From Nocardia speluncae NBRC 108251 (GTDB lineage Bacteria; Actinomycetota; Actinomycetes; Mycobacteriales; Mycobacteriaceae): a stretch of DNA of 64,000 nucleotides. Position numbers and translations under genes: made by a program. Shown here one piece after another: positions 1 to 7,293 of this stretch (its first letter is position 1; the number at the start of each line of letters is the position of its first letter). The DNA lies in the NCBI RefSeq assembly GCF_001613245.1, contig NZ_BDBZ01000030.1:1-64000 (forward strand), given 5' to 3'. Below the pieces are notes generated by a model that saw nothing but the letters and a program-made list of their open reading frames with translations, had not been told where the DNA came from and made no database searches.

Positions 1-42
1 CCGTGCCGCCGACCACGACGCCCGTGCCGCCGACCACGACGC
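1..42 (+). repeat. Two 21-bp tandem repeats coding the Thr-Pro linker
   Basis: Positions 1-21 and 22-42 are identical 21-mers beginning CCGTGCCGCC. They lie in frame and encode the repeated Pro-Pro-Thr-Thr-Thr-Pro-Val unit. More copies may lie upstream of the window. Confidence 0.85.
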
Positions 43-386
43 CCGTGCGGCCGCCGCTACCCGCCGATTGCCCCAACGGAATACCCGAGCACGCCCCACA
101 CTGTGTCGTACCCGGTCCGGACGAGCCCTTCGATGCCGACGGCTACGACGACTTCGGCTATGACCGCAGCGGTTTCGATCGCTACGGTTACGACCGGTGG
201 GGCTACGACCGTCAGGGATACGACCGACAGGGATACGACCGGCTCGGCCTCGATCGTGAGGGTTACACGCACCAGGGTTGCCGTGCGGACGGTGTGGATC
301 GGGAATGGGCCGATCGCGCGATCTGCGACGCATGGCGGGCCGAGCGTCCGAACGGGCTCCGGCTCCCCACGGGGAGCGCCGGCTAG
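1..386 (+). CDS. C-terminal part of a Thr/Pro-rich, Tyr-Asp-Arg pentapeptide-repeat protein (5' truncated by window edge)
   Basis: The reading frame is open from the window edge, so the true start lies upstream. The visible part begins with a Thr-Pro linker (two copies of VPPTTTP) and continues into about nine degenerate pentads of the form G-Y-D-R-x (GYDRWGYDRQGYDRQGYDRL), ending with a short Cys-containing tail (TSGCRADG-like region, two cysteines). Repeats of Tyr, Asp and Arg in this spacing look surface-exposed and low-complexity. The Thr-Pro stretch resembles a linker in an exported or cell-wall protein, but the N-terminus with any signal peptide is not visible. I do not recognise a named family. 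The gene ends 75 bp before the convergent SDR gene, with a hairpin between them. Confidence 0.6.
   Translation, partial: VPPTTTPVPPTTTPVRPPLPADCPNGIPEHAPHCVVPGPDEPFDADGYDDFGYDRSGFDRYGYDRWGYDRQGYDRQGYDRLGLDREGYTHQGCRADGVDREWADRAICDAWRAERPNGLRLPTGSAG
130..276 (+). repeat. Degenerate 15-bp repeats coding G-Y-D-R-x pentads
   Basis: About nine to ten 15-bp units built on GGCTACGACCGxxxx encode Gly-Tyr-Asp-Arg-x. Two neighbouring units near 215-244 are nearly identical (GGATACGACCG), while outer units have drifted. Confidence 0.75.
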
Positions 387-410
387 TTCTCCGCTGCCGC
401 GGCAGGACGA

Positions 411-442
411 ACGCCCGCCCTACGGCTTCGGAGGGCGGGCGT
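411..442. terminator. Hairpin between convergent genes
   Basis: An 11-bp perfect stem (ACGCCCGCCCT at 411-421 with its complement at 432-442) around a 10-nt loop. It lies between the + strand repeat protein ending at 386 and the - strand SDR gene ending at 461, so it can serve both. No long T run, as is usual in Actinobacteria. Confidence 0.65.
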
Positions 443-460
443 CGTATCGGCTGGGGGAGG

Positions 461-1228
461 CTACCGCGGCGCCATACGCAGGGCGCCGTCCATGCGGATG
501 GTCTCGCCGTTGAGGTAGTCGTGCTCGACGATGTACTGCGAGAGCTGTGCGTACTCGTCCGGGCGGCCCAGCCGCGACGGGAACGGGACACCGGCCTCGA
601 GGCCCTGGCGGTATTCCTCGGTGACACCGGCCAGCATCGGGGTGTCGATGATGCCGGGGGCGATGGTGTTGACGCGGATACCGAACTGCGCGAGGTCACG
701 GGCGGCCGGAACGGTCATGCCGTGTACGCCACCCTTCGACGCCGAGTAGGCGATCTGGCCGATCTGGCCCTCGAACGCCGCCACGGAGGCGGTGTTGATC
801 ACGACACCGCGCTGCCCGGATTCGTCCACCGCGTCGGTCTTGGCGATGGCATCGGCGGCCAGCCGCATGACATTGAAGCTGCCCAGCAGGTTGACGGTGA
901 TCACCGTGCGGAACAGTTCGAGATCGTGCGGGCCGTTCTTGGACAGGATGCGCCCGGCCCAGCCGACACCGGCACAGTTGACCACGATACGCAGCGGGGT
1001 ACCCGATTCGACCACCTTGGCGACCGCGGCGGCGACCTCGTCGTGGCTGGTGACATCGGCGGCGAGCAGGGTGACCCCGTCGGGGACATTGTCGCCGGCG
1101 CGCTCGATCGACTGCGGTACGTCGAGCCCGAAGACGGTGGCGCCCAGATCGGCGAAACGCTTGGCAGTGGCGGCGCCCAGACCGGACGCGCCCCCGGTGA
1201 CGATGGCGGCGGAACCCGAAATCTCCAC
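461..1228 (-). CDS. Short-chain dehydrogenase/reductase, 3-hydroxyacyl-CoA dehydrogenase type
   Basis: A 255-residue classical SDR. It has the NAD(P)-binding TGGASGLG at residues 11-18, the structural NCAG at 84-87 (normally NNAG), catalytic Ser148, and the YSASK active site with Tyr161 and Lys165. The PGIIDTPML segment after the active site is typical of 3-hydroxyacyl-CoA dehydrogenase type 2 (HSD17B10-like) proteins, which oxidise 3-hydroxy-2-methylacyl-CoA or 3-hydroxyacyl-CoA with NAD in branched-chain amino acid or fatty acid breakdown. The acidic Asp36 after beta-2 favours NAD over NADP. The gene stands alone on the - strand, 110 bp downstream of the manganese exporter gene. The exact substrate cannot be read from sequence. 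Confidence 0.85.
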   Translation of the reverse strand: MEISGSAAIVTGGASGLGAATAKRFADLGATVFGLDVPQSIERAGDNVPDGVTLLAADVTSHDEVAAAVAKVVESGTPLRIVVNCAGVGWAGRILSKNGPHDLELFRTVITVNLLGSFNVMRLAADAIAKTDAVDESGQRGVVINTASVAAFEGQIGQIAYSASKGGVHGMTVPAARDLAQFGIRVNTIAPGIIDTPMLAGVTEEYRQGLEAGVPFPSRLGRPDEYAQLSQYIVEHDYLNGETIRMDGALRMAPR

Positions 1229-1338
1229 GATGGTCCTCTCGTTCGTGACAAGCCAGTTGGCCTAACGTCAATTGCACCCTAGCCCGTGGATGCGCCGTGG
1301 GCGTGGACGGTCCCCTTGCGTCGATCGGTCACCGGATG

Positions 1339-2073
1339 CTAGTGCTGCCCGCCGACTCGTCGCTCATCGGCATCCATGGTGTCTGCCGAGGTCACCATCA
1401 TTTCCCGGGCCATCCGGCGGGTGTGCAGCCACCACAGTGTCAGGGCGGCCGCGGCGGGCGCCGCCAGCGCGAGAGCGATCGCCGCCGGCAGCCCGATCGC
1501 CGGGGCCGCGGTGTTCAGGGCGGTCAGTGCGCCGATGAAAAGGAACAGCAGTCCCGAACCGAATCCGATGGCTCGTTCGGGTAGGTGCTTGCCCAGCACA
1601 ATGCCCGCGGCGATGGCGAGCGCGTCGGCCGCGACCATCCCGATGGTTGATCCCAGCCAGACACCGGCCCAATTGTTGTCGGTGGCGAGCGCGGCCGTGG
1701 CGAACATGGTGCGGTCGCCGAGTTCGGCCAGCAGGAACGCGGAGAGGACCACGAGGAAGGGCGCGGCGGTGGCGAACCTCGGAGGTGACGGCTCGCCGTC
1801 GTCGTCGCCGGCGAGTTCGCGCAGCGTCCATACGCCGACTGCGAGGAAGGTCACCGCCGCGACCCAGGCGATGGCCGTGGTGGGCAGGGCCGCGCCCAGG
1901 AAATGCCCGATGGCGACCGAAAGCACATGAACGGCGGCGGTGGCCGCAGTGATACCGCCCAGAACTACCCACCAGCGATAACGCAGGGCAAAGGTCAACG
2001 CCATGAGCTGGGACTTATCGCCCAGTTCGGCAAGGAAAACGATACCGATGGCGAGTCCGATGGTGGCGATCAT
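1339..2073 (-). CDS. GDT1/TMEM165 (UPF0016) family manganese exporter
   Basis: A 244-residue membrane protein with two homologous halves. Each carries the family's ion-binding signature: ELGDKS at residues 16-21 and ELGDRT at 117-122, each at the end of a hydrophobic helix. About six membrane segments are visible, and the two halves are joined by an acidic loop (DDDGEPSPP). Bacterial members (MneA/MntX type) export Mn2+ and are often controlled by Mn2+-sensing yybP-ykoY riboswitches. Such an aptamer lies directly upstream here, which supports manganese rather than calcium as the substrate. The ATG start is preceded by a GGGAG ribosome-binding site about 8 nt away. Confidence 0.9.
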   Translation of the reverse strand: MIATIGLAIGIVFLAELGDKSQLMALTFALRYRWWVVLGGITAATAAVHVLSVAIGHFLGAALPTTAIAWVAAVTFLAVGVWTLRELAGDDDGEPSPPRFATAAPFLVVLSAFLLAELGDRTMFATAALATDNNWAGVWLGSTIGMVAADALAIAAGIVLGKHLPERAIGFGSGLLFLFIGALTALNTAAPAIGLPAAIALALAAPAAAALTLWWLHTRRMAREMMVTSADTMDADERRVGGQH

Positions 2074-2149
2074 CCGAGGGGCTCCCGATCCTCCGGTTCA
2101 CCGGCCGGATACAGGTTGCCTCCGGCCGGCAACGCGATAGTTGTCCGGC

Positions 2150-2250
2150 CGAAGGTCTCGCCCACCGGGGTGCCGGTTCACGCGACCGGACCCGCCGCTG
2201 GGCGGCGTGGCCAGTATGTCGACCGCGTGATTGGGGGCTACTCCCCTTCG
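2150..2250 (-). ncRNA. yybP-ykoY (Mn2+) riboswitch aptamer
   Basis: Read on the - strand, the segment begins CGAAGGGGAGTAGCC, continues with GTCGACATACTGGCC and closes with GCGAGACCTTCG. The conserved GGGGAGUAG loop, the ACAUACU element and the GAGACC strand are the hallmarks of RF00080. CGAAGG (2245-2250) and CCTTCG (2150-2155) form the closing helix P1. The 76 nt between the aptamer and the start codon contain a small hairpin (GTTGCC/GGCAAC) and GGAGG-like segments that could act as the expression platform. Known members switch on Mn2+ exporters when Mn2+ is high. Confidence 0.9.
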
Positions 2251-2595
2251 CTGTCGGCAACTCTATCGCATCGGCGTCGGTGTCGCAATTACGCAACAGC
2301 GAAATATGGCTTCCGGCAATAAGTTTGGGTAAGGTAGCGGCATAGTTAGGGGAGCCTGATAACTGTTGCCCGGTCATCCGGAACGGTTTTATGGCATCAC
2401 TTCAGCAATCCGATCGTGAGCCCTCGGTCGAAGCAGGGGCCCTCGACGTCCGGGCCGGGCGTCCTGCGGGTTGCGGGAATGCTTCCGGCTACTGAAGGGC
2501 CGGATTATCAGAGAACCACGAACCGTGAGACCGGACGTAGGCATGGTCCGTGGGGTCGATCGGTACACTACCGACCGACGAGAGGATCACCTCAG

Positions 2596-2949
2596 ATGTC
2601 GATCGAGAACCGCTTGGCTGTCCTGGAAGCCCAGGTTGTGCAGATAATCAACGAGCGCGATCGGGAACCGGAATCTGTCCGGGTTCTTCGAGCTCGGATC
2701 GATAGCAACCATAACGCGGTTGTGGGGGAGCTCGGCAGTCTGCATGCCGACGTCCAGGATCTGCGGACCGGCCAAGCTCGGCTCGAAGCCGGGCAGACCA
2801 AGCTGCGTGCCGACGTCCAGGATCTGCGAGCCGGGCAGGCTCGGCTCGAAACCGGGCAGGCTCGGCTCGAAGCCGGGCAGGCCCGACTCGAAACGGGTCA
2901 GCAAGCCGTCGTGGATAAGCTCACGGAAGTTTTGTCGAAACTGCAGTGA
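2596..2949 (+). CDS. Small heptad-repeat coiled-coil protein, function unknown
   Basis: A 117-residue protein. Residues 1-50 contain a leucine-spaced helix (NRLAVLEAQVVQIINE). From about residue 54 it is made of seven-residue units G-Q-A-R-L-E-A/T, interrupted twice by DVQDLR. Leucine recurs every seventh residue, as in a coiled coil, so the protein should form a long helical oligomer. No signal peptide or membrane segment is present. The ATG at 2596 is chosen because an AGAGGAT ribosome-binding site lies about 12 nt upstream; an earlier in-frame start at 2416 would add a Pro/Arg-rich stretch unlike coding sequence. The family is not recognised. Confidence 0.65.
   Translation: MSIENRLAVLEAQVVQIINERDREPESVRVLRARIDSNHNAVVGELGSLHADVQDLRTGQARLEAGQTKLRADVQDLRAGQARLETGQARLEAGQARLETGQQAVVDKLTEVLSKLQ
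2752..2910 (+). repeat. 21-bp tandem repeats within the coiled-coil gene
   Basis: The unit GGGCAGGCTCGGCTCGAAxC recurs in register at 21-bp spacing, most clearly between 2835 and 2900, and codes the GQARLEx heptad. A larger duplicated block GCCGACGTCCAGGATCTGCG occurs at about 2746 and 2809. Confidence 0.8.
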
Positions 2950-2997
2950 TCAGGGGTCGGCCGCATTCGGCCTGAAGCGGCTGGTGCAGTTACCACG

Positions 2998-3023
2998 CGA
3001 GCCCGGTCTCCTGCCCGGGCTCG
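2998..3023. terminator. Hairpin between convergent genes
   Basis: A 9-bp perfect stem (CGAGCCCGG at 2998-3006, complement at 3015-3023) with an 8-nt loop. It lies between the + strand coiled-coil gene ending at 2949 and the - strand gene ending at 3033. Confidence 0.6.
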
Positions 3024-3032
3024 GCCCGCCGC

Positions 3033-3560
3033 TCAGGCGGCCAGCAGCATCGCCAGTACGGCGGTATCGGGATCGCTGATCGGATCCAGCCCGACCCTGC
3101 TGACCAGGGAAGTGATCGTTCCGTCCGCTTCGGCCTCGGCCCAGGCGGCGCGGTGTTCCAGCCCGAGGTGTGGCAGGCCCGGCAGTAGTACGCACCCGGA
3201 GGCGGCCCCGGAGCACTCCGGTAGCGAGGGATTGGTTTCCGCCGGGGGGTGCAGCATGAACAGGGCGGGTGGTGTGTGTTCGCCGAAAAGCCCCGGTTGC
3301 ACCCTCTCCTCGCCCAGTACCGGGCCTTCCGCGAGCACCAGCCCGACCGTATCGGGTGCCGGATCGTCGGGTAGGTCCTCGCGTACTCCGAAGACCGTCG
3401 AGGTGGTGAGCAGGCCGGGCATGGAGGCCACGCGTACCGCGAGCACCAGCAACTGTGACCATTCTTTGGTCGTGTCAGGCCAGCGGCCGGAGATCACGAA
3501 ACCGCGCAGTGATCCGCCGGCGTGGAACGGCGTCACGCCGATTCGATCGTTGCCGCGCAT
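3033..3560 (-). CDS. Conserved hypothetical protein, 175 residues
   Basis: A soluble 175-residue protein without signal peptide or membrane helices. It starts MRGNDRIGVTPFHAGGSLRGF and has a Trp-containing segment (RWPDTTKEWSQLLVLAV) followed by a loop rich in Pro and Gly. The product begins at an ATG preceded by GGAGG (CGGGAGGCATC), which supports this start. Codon usage is like its neighbours, so it is probably real. I do not recognise the family. It lies downstream of sodA on the same strand, but 286 bp and a terminator-like hairpin separate them, so it is probably its own unit. Confidence 0.55.
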   Translation of the reverse strand: MRGNDRIGVTPFHAGGSLRGFVISGRWPDTTKEWSQLLVLAVRVASMPGLLTTSTVFGVREDLPDDPAPDTVGLVLAEGPVLGEERVQPGLFGEHTPPALFMLHPPAETNPSLPECSGAASGCVLLPGLPHLGLEHRAAWAEAEADGTITSLVSRVGLDPISDPDTAVLAMLLAA

Positions 3561-3610
3561 GATGCCTCCCGTACGGATACCGGGGCGGCCTTGCCCGTCT
3601 GTATCTACTG

Positions 3611-3675
3611 GGTATGAGCGAAGGCTCTGCGTGGTTACGCTTCGTTACCGCCTTCGGGCCTGGCTTGCTCATACC
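3611..3675. other. Nested hairpin element in the sodA downstream intergenic region
   Basis: Three nested complementary pairs occur here: GGTATGAGC (3611-3619) with GCTCATACC (3667-3675), GAAGGC (3620-3625) with GCCTTC (3650-3655), and an inner GGTTAC/GTTACC hairpin (about 3632-3648) with one mismatch. It could be a structured RNA, a repeated palindromic element or a cruciform. It lies 51 bp upstream of the 3560 start codon and downstream of the sodA terminator. No family was recognised. Confidence 0.5.
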
Positions 3676-3762
3676 GCCCGTTATGTGAAGTTCGAGCATC
3701 TCCCAGAAGTTGTCTGGCACACAAGTACCAGAGAGTGCCAGCTCGCCCGCAGACGCCGAAAT

Positions 3763-3787
3763 GCCCGCGGACCGAAGATCCGCGGGC
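3763..3787 (-). terminator. Terminator of sodA
   Basis: A perfect 9-bp stem (GCCCGCGGA at 3763-3771, complement at 3779-3787) with a 7-nt loop, 60 bp past the sodA stop codon on the - strand. Confidence 0.65.
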
Positions 3788-3846
3788 TCGGTGCGCGATG
3801 CCGTTCACCGGCCGGAATTCGAGCCGATAAACATGACCGCCGACGG

Positions 3847-4470
3847 TCAGCCGAAGATAAGGCCCTTCGCCTGGCTGGTGGCCTTGGCGAAACGCTCCTG
3901 GACGTCGGCCCAGTTGACCACGTTCCAGAAGGCCTTCACGTAGTCGGCCTTGACGTTCTTGTACTGCAGGTAGAAGGCGTGCTCCCACATATCGACCTGC
4001 AGCAGCGGGATGATCCCCAGCGGAACATTGGCCTGCTGGTCGTAGAGCTGGAAGGTCAGCAGCTTCTGGCCGAGGGTGTCGTAGCCGAGCACCGCCCAGC
4101 CGGAGCCCTGCAGGCCGTTGGCCGCGGCCGTGAACTGCGCGCGGAACTTGTCGAACGAACCGAACTGGTCGTCGATGGCAGCGGCCAGCTCACCGGTCGG
4201 CTTATCGCCGCCGTTGGGGGAGAGGTTCTTCCACCAGATGGAGTGGTTGACGTGACCACCGAGGTGGAAAGCGAGGTTCTTCTCGTTCAGGAAGATGGCG
4301 CCGTGATCACCGGCTTCGCGCGCGGCTTCGAGCTTCTCCAGCGCGGTATTCACCCCGGCGACGTAGGTCGCGTGGTGCTTCGAGTGGTGAATCTCGTTGA
4401 TCTGCCCGGAGATATGCGGCTCCAGGGCGGCGTAGTCGTAATCCAGATCTGGCAGCGTGTACTCAGCCAC
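3847..4470 (-). CDS. sodA: Superoxide dismutase, Fe/Mn family (probably Mn)
   Basis: A 207-residue enzyme, the same length as mycobacterial SodA, converting superoxide to H2O2 and O2. The four metal ligands are in the usual places: His28 (in NEIHHSKHH), His76 (HVNHSIWW), Asp160 and His164 (DMWEHAFYLQY). Residue 145 is Gln (YDQQAN), where the iron-containing M. tuberculosis enzyme has His; Gln is associated with manganese enzymes such as that of M. smegmatis. The GTG start at 4470 has an AAGGAAGGG ribosome-binding site and gives the standard N-terminus VAEYTLPDLDYDY. There is no signal peptide, although mycobacterial homologues are found outside the cell. Single gene with its own terminator. 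Confidence 0.97.
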   Translation of the reverse strand: MAEYTLPDLDYDYAALEPHISGQINEIHHSKHHATYVAGVNTALEKLEAAREAGDHGAIFLNEKNLAFHLGGHVNHSIWWKNLSPNGGDKPTGELAAAIDDQFGSFDKFRAQFTAAANGLQGSGWAVLGYDTLGQKLLTFQLYDQQANVPLGIIPLLQVDMWEHAFYLQYKNVKADYVKAFWNVVNWADVQERFAKATSQAKGLIFG

Positions 4471-4727
4471 GATGTCCCTTCCTTGTCGGGTCGAGCGCGT
4501 CCTGTACCGGATGCTCCCGACCATTCGTACACCCGATCGGTCCAACTCGCCCCGACGCCCCACCATTCCACATCGGACGGAAACCGACCATTTTTGTTCC
4601 GTTCCTGTGACGATCCCGCCGCCGCATCCCGCCTCTCATTCGGCAGATGCGCGCTACCCGACGAGCGGAAGCCGCGGCGCGACAAACGGTTCCCGGCGGT
4701 CCCTACTCCGAACCGCCGGGCGATGGG

Positions 4728-5366
4728 TCACAACGGTGGGGCGATACCCGGATGCGATGCGCGGGGGTCGCCCTTGTCGTGAGCGGCCCACCAGCGCTGC
4801 GAACCGGCGACCAGGTCCGGCAGCGGGATGGGTTCCCCGTCGGCGCGGTGTGCGGTAACCGAATCGAACCAGACCCGGATATCGAGTTCCCGGGGATCGA
4901 CTCCTTCTTCCTGGGAGAACTCCAGGACATGCCGGGAGCTCCGGGTGTCGATGGTGGTGTCGAAACTGAGCAGTTCGCTCCACAGCGCCCAGCTGCTGTC
5001 GTCCAGGTCGACGAATTCCCAGCCGTGTAGCCGGCTACCGCCGAAACTGGCAACCGCGGCGTCGAGGCCGGTGAGCTCCAGCGGCAGGATTCGCGGTTCC
5101 AGATCGTCCCACCGCTGCACCCGCAACGATGCGGCAATTCTGGTGACCCCGTGGAACGTGAGCTGCACCCGTTCCGTGTGGGTGCCCGGTGTGGCGTCGC
5201 CGGTGGCGATGCCGGTGATTTGCTCCGGCAGGCTCAGTATCTCGAGGTCGAGTACTAGTCGTTTTGCCTCGGAATCGATTGTCGATCCCAGGCAGCCGGC
5301 CTCCGAGAGCGCTTTGTCGAGACCGGCTTTGTCCAATTCGTCGAGTAACCCCCTGGTCGATGTCAT
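4728..5366 (-). CDS. Hypothetical protein, 212 residues
   Basis: A 212-residue acidic, probably cytosolic protein beginning MTSTRGLLDELDKAGLDKAL. It alternates predicted beta strands (RVQLTFHGVTRIAASLRV, HGWEFVDLDD, ELDIRVWFDSVTA) with charged loops and ends in a WWAAHDKGDP segment. The pattern of beta strands with conserved-looking Trp-Glu resembles small immunity-like or DUF proteins with an all-beta fold, but I cannot name the family. It has ordinary codon use and lies 257 bp upstream of sodA on the same strand. The long gap makes co-transcription uncertain. Confidence 0.6.
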   Translation of the reverse strand: MTSTRGLLDELDKAGLDKALSEAGCLGSTIDSEAKRLVLDLEILSLPEQITGIATGDATPGTHTERVQLTFHGVTRIAASLRVQRWDDLEPRILPLELTGLDAAVASFGGSRLHGWEFVDLDDSSWALWSELLSFDTTIDTRSSRHVLEFSQEEGVDPRELDIRVWFDSVTAHRADGEPIPLPDLVAGSQRWWAAHDKGDPRASHPGIAPPL

Positions 5367-5856
5367 GGCGCCAGATTACCGAGATCAGCACGGGGATCAG
5401 GGGATTTTTCATTTTTCCGGTTCCGGTGGAACCGATTCGGCGCCGGCGGCGTCCAACTGGTTATCGGTCGCGGCGGGGCGCGGCACGATGCGGTGGCCGG
5501 ACGGCCGCTCCGGGATCTTTTGGAGGGGAGTACCGGATCGGCCGTTCGGGTCCACCGTTACCGCAGGTCGAGCCGTCGATCCGGGGAACCTGGGATAATG
5601 GTGCGCTGAATGGTAGCTGATCACACCCGAGCGTGGCGCGAATTATGCATATTACTCATCACGAGACCGTCTTCGAACGTGGCCGTCCCGGTAGCGGATC
5701 GACGCGGTATCCCGATCCGGCGAATCCCCGGCAGCGCCCGGCGTGTCGGTTCGGTCCGGACAGTTGTGGGCCACTGGCCGGTGACGGGCGGGTGTACCCG
5801 CGGGCGCTCGCCCCGGACCCGGCGGCGGTACCGGCGGTTGTGGCAGGATCAGTAAC
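5367..5856. other. 490-bp intergenic region, no supported gene
   Basis: This stretch separates the divergent 4728-5366 (-) and 5857-6225 (+) genes. Short open frames in it have biased composition and no ribosome-binding sites. The left end has a T-rich patch (TTTTTCATTTTTCC near 5404-5417) that may be part of the promoter of the - strand gene. Just before the rhodanese gene the sequence CAGGAT (about 5845) may be a weak -10 box. Nothing else is supported. Confidence 0.4.
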
Positions 5857-6225
5857 GTGACGAGCTTCGGGGTCCCGTCGGTATCGGTCGAGGCCGTACC
5901 GGCCGAATTCGATCAGCCGCCCGGGCAGGCGGAGGCGGCTGCCGCCGTCCTGCTCGATGTGCGAGAAGACGACGAGTGGCAGCTCGGCCGTGCGCCGGGT
6001 GCCGTGCACATCCCACTGTCCGATATCCCGGCGCGCTACGGCGAACTGGATCCCGACGCCGACCTGTATGTCATCTGTCGGCAGGGCGGTCGCTCGATGG
6101 AGGCGGTCAAGTATCTGGTGAACATCGGATACGAAGCGGTCAACGTGGCAGGCGGCATGGTGGCGTGGCAGCAGCTCGGCCGTCCGCTGGCCGGCGAGGG
6201 CCCCGGGCCCGCGACGATCTACTGA
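5857..6225 (+). CDS. Rhodanese-like domain protein
   Basis: A 122-residue single-domain rhodanese. The core LLDVREDDEWQLGRAPGAVHIP (given here in part) and the active loop CRQGGR with Cys74 are intact, followed by GGMVAW near the end. Such proteins carry a persulfide on the loop cysteine and donate sulfur, for instance to cyanide, thiouridine or molybdopterin pathways; GlpE-like stand-alone members are seldom assigned a substrate. The GTG at 5857 is the first start giving the complete domain. It is followed 18 bp later by the zinc-ribbon membrane protein, so these two and the phosphodiesterase gene probably form one operon. Confidence 0.88.
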   Translation: MTSFGVPSVSVEAVPAEFDQPPGQAEAAAAVLLDVREDDEWQLGRAPGAVHIPLSDIPARYGELDPDADLYVICRQGGRSMEAVKYLVNIGYEAVNVAGGMVAWQQLGRPLAGEGPGPATIY

Positions 6226-6243
6226 CGAATTGCGAGGTGCGCG

Positions 6244-7293
6244 GTGAGTACGGTGGTGCAGCCTTGTGCCCGCTGCGGTACACGCTGGGCGGTGCGGGGT
6301 GCGCCGATGCACTGGTGTCCGCGGTGCCGCGGTGTTCTGCTGTCCCCGGGCCCGATCGATGCGCCGCCACAGCGCCGTAATTACCGCTGGGTCGCCCGCC
6401 GGCCCGGTCGTCTCGACCGTTCCGGCCGTACCGCTGGAACGGGCCGGGCATCCACGGCGACACCCCGATACACCGAGATTCCGCGCTGGGGTTTGCAGGA
6501 CCGCCCGGTAGCCGCCGAGGCGTGTGAACAACCCCGCCCGCTGAGCACGCTCACCCGTTGGGTGTACACCGCGCTGCTCGCCACCGCAGTGCTGTTCGGC
6601 CTCGCCGCCGTGGCCGAACTCGGCCGGTACCTGATTCTGCTGCGTAATCGCACGCGACTGATCGAACCGCTGCTGCTGTGGTTCTCCGACGCGCTCGTGA
6701 ACACCGCCGCGCTTTTCGCGTTGATCATGGCGCTGGTCGCCGCGGTGGCCGCGCTGGGCTGGCTGATCGAGCTGCGTCGCGCCACCTTCGCCGCGACCGG
6801 CCGCCGGGACCCGCGTTCACCGCGCATACTCGCGCTGGGTTGCCTGATTCCGGTGGTGAACCTGATCGGGCCCGGCGTCTTCCTCTCGGAAGTACTGGCC
6901 GAACGCGGTGACCCGCGCCCGTTGCAGGCGGTGCGGATCTGGTGGGCGGTATGGGTCCTGGGCGGCCTGCTCGCCGTCTCGGCTCTCTACTGGCGGACCG
7001 CCGATTCGCTGCAGTCCCAGGCCGACGGCGTGCTTTTCACTGCGCTGACCGATCTCGTCGCGGCCGCCATCGCCGTGCTGACACTGTGGGTCGTGCGCAC
7101 GGTCGAGGGCCGCGATCTACACGGCCGGGACCGGCTCGCCCACCGCTGGGTAGTGGCCGTCGACCCGGCCACCCCGCTGATCGAACCGGTGCATCCCGGC
7201 GGTGCCGCTACGGTGAGCACGGCGCCGGACGCCGCGTCAGCAGAATCCCGGAACGGTGCCGGCCGAGCAGCACAGGAGGTTGTGGCCCAGTGA
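6244..7293 (+). CDS. DUF4328-type membrane protein with N-terminal zinc ribbon
   Basis: A 349-residue protein. Residues 1-40 contain two CxxC knuckles (CARC and CPRC), a likely zinc ribbon on the cytosolic side. After a basic, proline-rich linker, five to six hydrophobic helices follow, starting with TALLATAVLFGLAAVAEL and including the GWLIELRRATFAATGRRDPRSP segment typical of DUF4328 proteins. The family has no known function. It ends in a GTGA overlap with the glycerophosphodiesterase gene, so the two are translationally coupled; from memory M. tuberculosis has a comparable pair (Rv3843c next to glpQ1), suggesting a conserved partnership at the membrane. Confidence 0.75.
   Translation: MSTVVQPCARCGTRWAVRGAPMHWCPRCRGVLLSPGPIDAPPQRRNYRWVARRPGRLDRSGRTAGTGRASTATPRYTEIPRWGLQDRPVAAEACEQPRPLSTLTRWVYTALLATAVLFGLAAVAELGRYLILLRNRTRLIEPLLLWFSDALVNTAALFALIMALVAAVAALGWLIELRRATFAATGRRDPRSPRILALGCLIPVVNLIGPGVFLSEVLAERGDPRPLQAVRIWWAVWVLGGLLAVSALYWRTADSLQSQADGVLFTALTDLVAAAIAVLTLWVVRTVEGRDLHGRDRLAHRWVVAVDPATPLIEPVHPGGAATVSTAPDAASAESRNGAGRAAQEVVAQ

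Noticed and set aside
2340..2365. TTAGG near 2345 as an iron box
   Set aside because: Only the left half fits; the right half shows none of the required CCTAA.
3690..3720. GTTCGAGC as a possible tRNA T-loop
   Set aside because: No acceptor stem, anticodon arm or D-arm can be folded around it.
5633..5860. A 75-residue frame upstream of the rhodanese gene
   Set aside because: No ribosome-binding site, proline- and arginine-biased composition, and no family resemblance.
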